A stretch of DNA of 9,943 nt, from the NCBI GenBank assembly GCA_023433965.1, contig JAEYTQ010000823.1, positions 1 to 9,943 of the forward strand, written 5' to 3'. The notes under the pieces are model-generated. The model saw only the letters and a list, made by a program, of their open reading frames with translations. It made no database searches and had not been told where the DNA came from. Source of the DNA: Pseudomonadota bacterium (GTDB lineage Bacteria > Pseudomonadota > Alphaproteobacteria > Rhizobiales > Xanthobacteraceae). A program made the position numbers and the translations under genes. Positions 1-5,657 of this stretch are shown in pieces (the first letter of the stretch is position 1; every line of letters starts with the position of its first letter).

Positions 1-640
1 GCACGGCCATGCCGCCGATCAGCAGCGCGAAGGCGAGCACCTGCGCGGTGACCGCGCCGGCAAGTCCGAACACCGCGATCTTGATCAGGCCGGTGCCGAG
101 CGAGATCATCGCGTCGGTCGCGATCACCGCCGCGCCCTCCAAGCCGGCGGCCATCAGGAGCGAGAGCAGGATCACGCCGGAGCCGGAGGTCCCGCCGACC
201 AGGATGCCGTAGCCGACCGCGCCGGCGGCAAGGCCGGCGTCACCGATCTTCAATTCGCGGCGGCGGAGAACGCGGCGCAAGGGCACGCTCAGGATCAGCA
301 TGGTGCCGATCACGAGCGCCGCGCCGGCATTGTTGAGCCGCGTGTAGCCGTAGGCGCCGAGAGCGGTCGTCAGCGCGGCGCCAGCCAGCACGATCAGCGC
401 GCGGCGGCGGTCGGCATGACGGAGATAGGCAAGAGCGCGGCTCGCATTGGTCAGCATCGCGGAGATCGCGATGATCGGCACCACCGGCTCGGCGCCGACC
501 AGCGGCACCAGCACCAGGGGCATAAGGGCGCCGGTGCCGTAACCGGCGAGACCGCCGATGATCGAGGCAAACAACGCCATCGAGGCGACCAGCAGCAGCT
601 GGAGAAGCGAGATGTCGGCGAAGCCCGAGATGATGGTCAA
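1..640 (-). CDS. TauE/SafE-family membrane permease, C-terminal part cut by the window edge
   Basis: Reverse-strand reading from 640 gives 213 open codons that run off base 1, so the 3' end is missing. The protein is strongly hydrophobic with several membrane segments (about residues 12-31, 37-49, 52-65, 80-95, then more). A glycine-rich segment GGLAGYGTGALMPLVL at residues 29-44 and the later SAMLTNASR are of the kind seen in TauE/SafE (former DUF81) transporters, which export sulfite, sulfoacetate or other small organic anions across the inner membrane. The substrate cannot be told from sequence. The start is TTG at 640-638, sharing bases with the TGA of the CCA gene (TTGA), with a purine-rich GAAGAG just upstream. 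The next ATG (codon 21) would cut the first membrane segment, so TTG is preferred. It is the last visible gene of the leftward operon. Family call is firm; substrate unknown. Confidence 0.85.
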   Translation of the reverse strand, partial: MTIISGFADISLLQLLLVASMALFASIIGGLAGYGTGALMPLVLVPLVGAEPVVPIIAISAMLTNASRALAYLRHADRRRALIVLAGAALTTALGAYGYTRLNNAGAALVIGTMLILSVPLRRVLRRRELKIGDAGLAAGAVGYGILVGGTSGSGVILLSLLMAAGLEGAAVIATDAMISLGTGLIKIAVFGLAGAVTAQVLAFALLIGGMAV

Positions 641-1893
641 TTGCTCTCTTCGCGGCCGAGGCGGGCCGCAGCTTGATCGGCGATGGCAGCGAGCGCCGCT
701 TCCTCCAGTGGAAAATCCGCGGCGAGCCAAGCGTCCTCGGCGAGCGCGAGCACATGGCCGAGCGCGGGTCCCTCGGCGAGTCCGCGCGCGATGAAGTCGG
801 CGGCCTTCAGCGGAAATTTCGGCGCGGTCCAGCGCTGCGGCAGCTCGGCGAGTTCGCGCCAGCGCGGCGAACGCGCGTCGCAGGCGGCGCGCGCCCAGCC
901 CAGCAGCACGCGATCGTGATAGCGATCCGCGCCGAGCCGGTAGAGCAGCCGCCGCGCATTGGCCTCGTCCTTGGTGGCGAGGCGCCACCAGCGATGGCCC
1001 ATCGAATCCAGCGCCTTGGTCTCGGCATTGGAAAGCCGCAGGCGCGCGGCGACACGCTTGGCGTCTTCGGTGACGGCGACCGTCAGCGCGGCGAGGCGCC
1101 GCGTGCTGCTCGGGGCGAGGCCGAGCTCGCGCTCGATCGAAATCATCGTCGCGAGCGCTCCGGTGTAGACGACGCCGCCGACCAGCGGCTGCAGCAATCC
1201 GCCCTCGGCCATGGCCAGCACGGATGCGGCAGCACCGCCGGCCAGCAGCAGCTTCAGCATTTCCATGCGCACCCGCTCGGCCGACAGATTGGCCAGGCCC
1301 GCACGGCCGCGGATGCAGGCCAGATAGCCGTCGCGGTCGGGCTCGCCGGTGCCGAAGGCGGCGTGGATGCGGAAGAAGCGCAGGATGCGCAGGAAATCCT
1401 CGGCGATGCGCTCGTCGGGATCGCCGATGAAGCGCACGCGGCGCGCCTTGGCGTCAGCGATACCGCCGACATGATCGTGGACGACGCCGCGCGCATCGAC
1501 CGACAGGCCGTTCATGGTGAAATCGCGCCGCTCGGCATCTTTCACCCAGTCGCGGCCGAACGCGACCTTGGCCTTGCGGCCGAAGGTCTCGGTGTCCTGG
1601 CGCAGCGTCGTGACTTCGTAAGGATGCCCGTCGATCACCAGCGTGATGGTGCCGTGGTCGATGCCGGTCGGCCCGCTCTTGATGCCGGCCGCCTTGGCGC
1701 GCCGCACCACCTCCTCGGGCAGCGCCGTGGTCGCGATGTCGATGTCGCCGGGCTGAAGGCCGAGCAGCGCGTTGCGCACGGCGCCGCCGACCACCCGCGC
1801 CTCCTCGCCGTCGCTGCCGAGCAGCTCCAGGACGCGCGCTGCTCCGCCTGCGGTCAACCAGGGCGCATGGGCGAGTAACGGCTCGGAGCTCAT
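637..1893 (-). CDS. cca: CCA-adding tRNA nucleotidyltransferase (class II)
   Basis: This 418-residue enzyme builds or repairs the 3'-CCA end of tRNAs from CTP and ATP in the cytoplasm. The N-terminal nucleotidyltransferase head is clear: GGAVRN at 36-41, the metal-binding DID at 50-52, HGT at 80-82, ERRDFTMNGL at 121-130 and the R162/ED166/LRILR segment that closes the head and neck. The usual GG-x-VRD motif has Asn at 41 instead of Asp; the DxD carboxylates are intact. The C-terminal half is the helical body and tail. No HD phosphohydrolase domain is evident, unlike the E. coli enzyme. ATG at 1893 is preceded by AGGGG, and lies 9 bp after the DUF6111 stop. The 3' end overlaps the TauE-like start. 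From sequence alone I cannot formally exclude a poly(A) polymerase of the same superfamily, but length and neighbours match alphaproteobacterial CCA enzymes. Confidence 0.93.
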   Translation of the reverse strand: MSSEPLLAHAPWLTAGGAARVLELLGSDGEEARVVGGAVRNALLGLQPGDIDIATTALPEEVVRRAKAAGIKSGPTGIDHGTITLVIDGHPYEVTTLRQDTETFGRKAKVAFGRDWVKDAERRDFTMNGLSVDARGVVHDHVGGIADAKARRVRFIGDPDERIAEDFLRILRFFRIHAAFGTGEPDRDGYLACIRGRAGLANLSAERVRMEMLKLLLAGGAAASVLAMAEGGLLQPLVGGVVYTGALATMISIERELGLAPSSTRRLAALTVAVTEDAKRVAARLRLSNAETKALDSMGHRWWRLATKDEANARRLLYRLGADRYHDRVLLGWARAACDARSPRWRELAELPQRWTAPKFPLKAADFIARGLAEGPALGHVLALAEDAWLAADFPLEEAALAAIADQAAARLGREESN

Positions 1894-1902
1894 CGATCGC
1901 CC

Positions 1903-2166
1903 CTATTTTTCCACGCCCGGCACGAGCTTGCCGTTCTCGATATGGGCGGGGACGTAGGTCGAGTCCGGCGGCGCGCCGGAGTACTGGGCGAGGCCGATCA
2001 GGCCGGCGATGACGAGCGCGAGCGCGACCAGGGTGAGGCGCGCGACGATCGTGACCGGCCAGGACGAGCGCGCGAACACGCCGGAGCGGGTCGCGGCCAG
2101 GAACAGCGCATAGACCGCAAACGGGATGAGGAAGATTCCGATCTCGGTCAGAACCGCCCGGATCAT
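1903..2166 (-). CDS. DUF6111-family small membrane protein
   Basis: An 87-residue protein of unknown function with two predicted membrane helices (about 8-25 and 38-61) separated by a short basic loop (RSGVFARSSW), then a soluble tail with YVPAHIENGKLVPG at 71-84. This tail and the size fit DUF6111, found almost only in Hyphomicrobiales and usually beside the NUDIX and cca genes, as here. Its ATG (2166-2164) overlaps the upstream NUDIX stop as ATGA, so translation is probably coupled. Its stop lies 9 bp before the cca start. It is likely in the inner membrane; the role is unknown. The family assignment is from memory of the tail motif and gene order. Confidence 0.8.
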   Translation of the reverse strand: MIRAVLTEIGIFLIPFAVYALFLAATRSGVFARSSWPVTIVARLTLVALALVIAGLIGLAQYSGAPPDSTYVPAHIENGKLVPGVEK

Positions 2167-2840
2167 GACGAATAGATCCGCTCGTACAGCACACGCAGCA
2201 TTCCGGCCGTCGCACCCCAGATGTAGCGTTCCGCGAACGGCATCGCGTAGTAGGACCGCGCCATGCCGCGGAATTCCTTGCTGTGCACCTGGTGGTTCAC
2301 GGGGTCCATCAAGAAGGATAGCGGCACCTCGAACGCATCATCGACCTCGGAATGGTTGATGGTGAGCGAATAGCCGGGCCTGACCCTGGCGACCGTCGGC
2401 AGTATGCGGAAGCCGAAGCCGGTGCCGTAGAGATCGAGATAGCCGAGCGGATCGACGAAGTCGCGGGACAGCCCGACCTCCTCCTCCGCCTCGCGCAGCG
2501 CCGCATCGAGCGGTGAGGCATCGATGGCGTCGATCTTGCCACCGGGAAAGGCGATCTGGCCGGCATGGTCGTTGAGGTGCGCCGCGCGCTGCGTCAGCAG
2601 GATGGTGGGCTCGGGATGGTCGACGACCGCGATCAGCACCGCGGCCGGGCGCACCGGCTGCTCGCGCGCGATGATCTCGAGCATCTTGTCGGTGCCGGGA
2701 TCTCCGGAGGCCGGGATGATGTTCGGATCGAACAGAGCGGGGGGCACGTCGAAGCCGAGCCTCGCCTTGGAGCGGGCGAAGAAATCCGCAGCGCCAAGCG
2801 CGACGGGCTCGTTGGTCAGGATAGGCTTGTTCAAATTCAA
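2163..2840 (-). CDS. NUDIX hydrolase, CoA pyrophosphatase type (NudL-like)
   Basis: A 225-residue hydrolase predicted to cleave coenzyme A or its derivatives to 4'-phosphopantetheine (or the acyl form) and 3',5'-ADP. The UPF0035 signature that marks CoA pyrophosphatases is visible as LLTQRAAHLNDHAGQ at 81-95 followed by FPGG at 98-101. The Nudix helix REAEEEVGL at 116-124 supplies the metal-binding glutamates. The first Glu of the textbook Nudix box is replaced (Ala108, with Asp107 beside it), which is normal for this subfamily. The best start is TTG at 2840, overlapping the DUF1285 stop as TTGA and preceded by GAGGG with a 7-base gap. A second TTG two codons later is possible. The 3' end overlaps the DUF6111 start. 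Substrate choice (CoA, acyl-CoA or another dinucleotide) is inferred from family only. Confidence 0.9.
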   Translation of the reverse strand: MNLNKPILTNEPVALGAADFFARSKARLGFDVPPALFDPNIIPASGDPGTDKMLEIIAREQPVRPAAVLIAVVDHPEPTILLTQRAAHLNDHAGQIAFPGGKIDAIDASPLDAALREAEEEVGLSRDFVDPLGYLDLYGTGFGFRILPTVARVRPGYSLTINHSEVDDAFEVPLSFLMDPVNHQVHSKEFRGMARSYYAMPFAERYIWGATAGMLRVLYERIYSS

Positions 2841-3448
2841 AGCGCGGCCCTCACCTGCTCCGCATCGGCCATGGCGAAGAATTCGCCGGATGATTCCACA
2901 CCGAACATCGGCTGGCCATCGACCATCCGCTCCTCGCCCATGTCAACCAGATCGTAATAGAGCGCCCGCGTGACCTTGGCCCAGAGGTCGGCGCGGACGT
3001 GCAGGTAGGGCGTCAGCCCGCCGTCCCTCGCCTGCTCGAAGCGCAGCTTGTGCGCGGCATCGCAGGTGACCCAGTCGTCGACATTGGTGCGGAAGCGCAG
3101 CACGCGATTGCTGCCCTCGCCGTCCTGCTGCATCTCGACCGCCATGAACGGGGCATCGTCGACGCGGATGCCGACCTTCTCCACCGGCGTGACCAGGAAA
3201 TGCTTGTCGCCCTCGCGCTTGAGGATGGTCGAGAACAGCCGGACCAGAGCGGGACGGCCGATTGGCGTCCCCAAATAGAACCAAGTACCATCGGAGGCGA
3301 TTCGGATGTCGAGATCGCCGCAAAACGGCGGATTCCACAGATGCACCGGAGGCAGGCCCTTCTTGGCGCCTTCGGCATTGGCAGCGCTTTTGGCGGCCGC
3401 GGTCAGCCCCTCGAGCCCGCGATCGGTGCTCTGCCCTTGGTTCGCCAT
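2837..3448 (-). CDS. DUF1285-domain protein
   Basis: A 203-residue soluble protein with no signal peptide or membrane helix. After an alanine/lysine-rich N-terminus of about 30 residues, the DUF1285 core begins with PPVHLWNPPFCGDLDIRI at 33-50, followed by DGTWFYLGTPIGRP (53-66) and a run including FLVTPVEKVGIRVDD (84-98). It ends about residue 185. The function is not established. The chosen start is ATG at 3448, preceded by CAGGG with a 6-7 base gap; an in-frame GTG nine codons upstream (3475) is possible but has no better ribosome site. It is the first gene of the leftward operon and is divergent from moxR. Its stop overlaps the TTG start of the NUDIX gene, so the two are probably translated together. 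Confidence 0.87.
   Translation of the reverse strand: MANQGQSTDRGLEGLTAAAKSAANAEGAKKGLPPVHLWNPPFCGDLDIRIASDGTWFYLGTPIGRPALVRLFSTILKREGDKHFLVTPVEKVGIRVDDAPFMAVEMQQDGEGSNRVLRFRTNVDDWVTCDAAHKLRFEQARDGGLTPYLHVRADLWAKVTRALYYDLVDMGEERMVDGQPMFGVESSGEFFAMADAEQVRAAL
2848..2852 (-). promoter_or_regulatory. Shine-Dalgarno site supporting the TTG start of the NUDIX gene
   Basis: On the minus strand GAGGG lies inside the last codons of the DUF1285 gene, 7 bases before TTG at 2840. It decides the choice of this unusual start, since no ATG or GTG upstream is in frame without crossing further into DUF1285. Confidence 0.55.
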
Positions 3449-3489
3449 GGTTTGCCCTGACTTTGTGATTGGCACGATTGGTGCAGGTC

Positions 3490-3515
3490 TACGTTGTACT
3501 CAGGCGTGCGGTTCC
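3490..3515 (-). promoter_or_regulatory. Candidate EcfG-like (general stress sigma) promoter for the DUF1285 operon
   Basis: On the minus strand GGAAC (3515-3511) is followed after 17 bases by CGTA (3493-3490). The alphaproteobacterial EcfG consensus is GGAAC, 16-17 bases, then CGTT, so nine bases are defined and one differs. A transcript would start near 3480, about 30 bases upstream of the DUF1285 ATG, which is a sensible distance. The match is short and could be chance, so this is only a candidate. Confidence 0.27.
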
Positions 3516-3701
3516 ATCCGGAATAGTCCGGTGTGGAGGTCGCTGTTTCGTGATGCCGTACATAACCCGAAGCCGGTAAGGTGGGGATAGGTTAATTCAA
3601 CGAATACATGGCCTTCCTGCAAGTCTAGCATGGGACCCATGATCCGGCGTGATGACCTGACGTGCCGATCTGACGATGCAAGCGAGCCGTGTGGCCGGCT
3701 G

Positions 3702-3707
3702 AAGGAG
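3702..3707 (+). promoter_or_regulatory. Strong Shine-Dalgarno site of moxR
   Basis: AAGGAG stands 7 bases before the ATG at 3715, the best match to the anti-Shine-Dalgarno sequence among the starts in this window. It fixes the moxR start and suggests efficient initiation at the head of the rightward operon. Confidence 0.75.
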
Positions 3708-3714
3708 CGAGCGA

Positions 3715-4713
3715 ATGGCGGAGAGTGTCGAGAAACTGGAGGACGGGATCGTCCGTTCGGCCGAGCAGGTGTCGAGCCAGGTTCGCGCGGCAAAGGACGC
3801 GATCGCCTCCGTCATCTTCGGCCAGGACCGCGTCATCGAGAACACCCTCGTCACCATCCTCTCCGGCGGCCATGCGCTTTTGATCGGCGTGCCCGGCCTC
3901 GCCAAGACCAAGCTGGTCGAGACGCTCGGCGTCACGCTCGGTCTCGATGCCAAGCGCATCCAGTTCACGCCCGATCTGATGCCCTCGGACATCCTCGGCG
4001 CCGAGGTGCTGGACGAGAGCACTACGGGCAAGCGCGCCTTCCGCTTCATCTCGGGTCCGGTGTTCGCGCAGCTGTTGATGGCCGACGAGATCAACCGCGC
4101 CTCACCGCGCACGCAATCGGCGCTCTTGCAGGCGATGCAGGAGAAGCTCATCACCGTGGCCGGCGCGCGCCACGATCTGCCGAAGCCGTTCCACGTGCTG
4201 GCGACGCAGAACCCGCTGGAGCAGGAAGGCACCTATCCGCTGCCGGAAGCCCAACTCGACCGCTTCCTGATGGAAATCGACGTCGACTATCCCGACCGCG
4301 ACGCCGAGCGCCGCATCCTGTTCGAGACCACCGGCGCCGAGGAAACGCTGGCCCGGGGCGCGATGACCCCGGACGCGCTGATCACCGCGCAGCGGCTGAT
4401 CCGCCGCCTGCCGGTCGGCGATTCCGTCGTGGAGGCGATCCTGTCGCTGGTGCGCTCGGCCCGCCCGGGACCGGACGCCGGCGAAGCCGGCAAGTTCATC
4501 GCCTGGGGTCCCGGGCCGCGCGCCAGCCAGTCCTTGATGTTGGCGGTGCGCGCGCGCGCGCTGATCGACGGACGCCTCGCGCCCTCGATCGACGACGTGC
4601 TCGACCTCGCCGAACCCGTGCTGAAGCACCGCATGGCGCTGACGTTCCAGGCGCGCGCCGAAGGCCGCACCATTCCGGACGTGATCCGGCAATTGAAGAC
4701 ACGGATCGGTTGA
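3715..4713 (+). CDS. MoxR-family AAA+ ATPase
   Basis: A 332-residue cytoplasmic AAA+ ATPase of the MoxR branch, whose members act as chaperone-like machines with vWA-domain partners. Walker A is GVPGLAKT at 58-65, Walker B is LLMADEIN at 120-127, and sensor 1 lies at ATQNP (163-167), followed by the MoxR hallmark EGTYPLPEAQLDRF. The preceding F84-TPDLMPSDILG-95 loop is also typical. The C-terminal lid domain covers about 230-332. The ATG at 3715 has a strong AAGGAG. The stop overlaps the DUF58 start as TGATG. All catalytic motifs look intact, so it should hydrolyse ATP. Clients are unknown; operon partners suggest DUF58 and vWA-like envelope proteins. The name moxR is a family label, since methanol oxidation genes are absent here. 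Confidence 0.95.
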   Translation: MAESVEKLEDGIVRSAEQVSSQVRAAKDAIASVIFGQDRVIENTLVTILSGGHALLIGVPGLAKTKLVETLGVTLGLDAKRIQFTPDLMPSDILGAEVLDESTTGKRAFRFISGPVFAQLLMADEINRASPRTQSALLQAMQEKLITVAGARHDLPKPFHVLATQNPLEQEGTYPLPEAQLDRFLMEIDVDYPDRDAERRILFETTGAEETLARGAMTPDALITAQRLIRRLPVGDSVVEAILSLVRSARPGPDAGEAGKFIAWGPGPRASQSLMLAVRARALIDGRLAPSIDDVLDLAEPVLKHRMALTFQARAEGRTIPDVIRQLKTRIG

Positions 4714-5657
4714 TGGCAGCGGAGAACGGGCACGCGGCGAAGGAGACACTGGCGATCCGACGTGCCGATGGCGAAAGCCGCACGCTCGCCGCTTCCCTGC
4801 CGCGCCTGGTGTTAGAAGCCCGCCGCATCGCCGCCAACGTCATCCACGGTTTGCATGGACGGCGTCGCGCCGGCTCGGGCGAGAACTTCTGGCAGTATCG
4901 CCGCTTCGTCTCGGGCGAACCGTCGCAGAATGTCGACTGGCGCCGCTCGGCGCGCGACGACCATCTCTATGTCCGTGAGCTCGAATGGGAAGCCTCGCAC
5001 ACGGTCTGGATCTGGCCGGACCGCTCGCCCTCGATGGCGTTCGCCTCGAAGACCGCGCGCGAGTCCAAGCTCGAGCGGACGCTGATCGTCGCCTTTGCGC
5101 TCGCCGAGCTGCTCGTCGCCGGCGGCGAGCGCGTCGGCATCCCCGGCTTGATGGCGCCGACCGCGAGCCGCAGCGTGATCGACCGGATGGCGCAGGCGAT
5201 GCTGCATGACGAAGCCGACCGGCTGAGCCTGCCGCCTTCCTTCGTGCCGGCGGCGCTGGCCGAGATCATCGTGCTGTCGGATTTCTGGTCGCCGATCTCC
5301 GAGATCAGGACGACCCTCGCAGGGCTCTCCGGCGCCGGCGCGCATGGTGCGCTGGTGCAGGTGGTCGACCCTGCCGAAGAGTCGTTTCCCTATTCCGGCC
5401 GCGTCGAGTTCGTCGAGCCGGAAGGCTTCGGCGTGATCACCGCCGGCCGTGCCGAGAGCTGGGCGCAGGATTATACCGCGCGCCTCGCGCTGCATCGCGG
5501 CCAGATCCGCGCCGAGACGGGCAAGCTCGACTGGCTGTTCACGACCCACGCAACCGACCGCTCCGCCGCGGAGCTCTTGCTGTTCCTCCACGCCGGCATG
5601 CAGGTGAGCAAGTCGGGCGCCCGCACCACGACGATCAAGGCGGGGCCGGCCGCATGA
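4713..5657 (+). CDS. DUF58-domain protein (vWA-like partner of MoxR)
   Basis: A 314-residue protein with no obvious membrane helix. The DUF58 signature is clear: GSGENFWQYRRFVSGEP (54-70), NVDWRRSARDDHLYVRE (73-89), then a vWA metal-site motif D103-R-S105-P-S107 followed by Met. A later VLSDF (187-191) could give the third metal-site loop. DUF58 proteins usually follow MoxR and are thought to be its adaptor or client. The start overlaps the moxR stop by one base (TGATG), showing tight coupling; the same frame is open far upstream through moxR, but that part is only a shadow. Its stop overlaps the next ATG (ATGA). The molecular role is inferred from family and context only. Confidence 0.92.
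   Translation: MAAENGHAAKETLAIRRADGESRTLAASLPRLVLEARRIAANVIHGLHGRRRAGSGENFWQYRRFVSGEPSQNVDWRRSARDDHLYVRELEWEASHTVWIWPDRSPSMAFASKTARESKLERTLIVAFALAELLVAGGERVGIPGLMAPTASRSVIDRMAQAMLHDEADRLSLPPSFVPAALAEIIVLSDFWSPISEIRTTLAGLSGAGAHGALVQVVDPAEESFPYSGRVEFVEPEGFGVITAGRAESWAQDYTARLALHRGQIRAETGKLDWLFTTHATDRSAAELLLFLHAGMQVSKSGARTTTIKAGPAA

Larger units (their letters stand above)
3449..3714. other. Divergent intergenic region between the two operons
   Basis: This 266-bp stretch separates two operons read outwards, so it should hold both promoters. It includes the only clearly AT-richer patch nearby (about 3588-3630, with GGTTAATTCAACGAATAC). A small inverted repeat, CCGGA-ATAG-TCCGG, lies at 3518-3531. 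I found a candidate EcfG-type promoter reading left (listed separately), but no convincing sigma-70 -35/-10 pair for moxR at normal spacing. There is no RNA gene or convincing small gene. A 46-codon minus-strand frame (3640-3500) is open but has no ribosome site. Confidence 0.75.

Noticed and set aside
673..1878. A 401-codon plus-strand open frame antisense to cca
   Set aside because: It mirrors a well-conserved CCA enzyme, has low-complexity Arg/Ala/Gly-rich composition, and matches no family I know. Long antisense frames are expected at this GC content.
3500..3640. Small minus-strand ORF of about 46 codons in the intergenic region
   Set aside because: No ribosome site, no recognisable family, and it lies across the region expected to hold promoters. 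Comparative evidence would be needed.
3630..4712. Open frame continuous with and upstream of DUF58, which could suggest a 675-residue protein
   Set aside because: The upstream part overlaps moxR in another frame and is Arg/Pro-rich with no domain; moxR has intact motifs and a strong ribosome site. DUF58 starts at 4713.
4812..5591. A 259-codon minus-strand frame antisense to DUF58
   Set aside because: Composition is typical of a shadow frame, no motif is seen, and it lies wholly inside a conserved gene.
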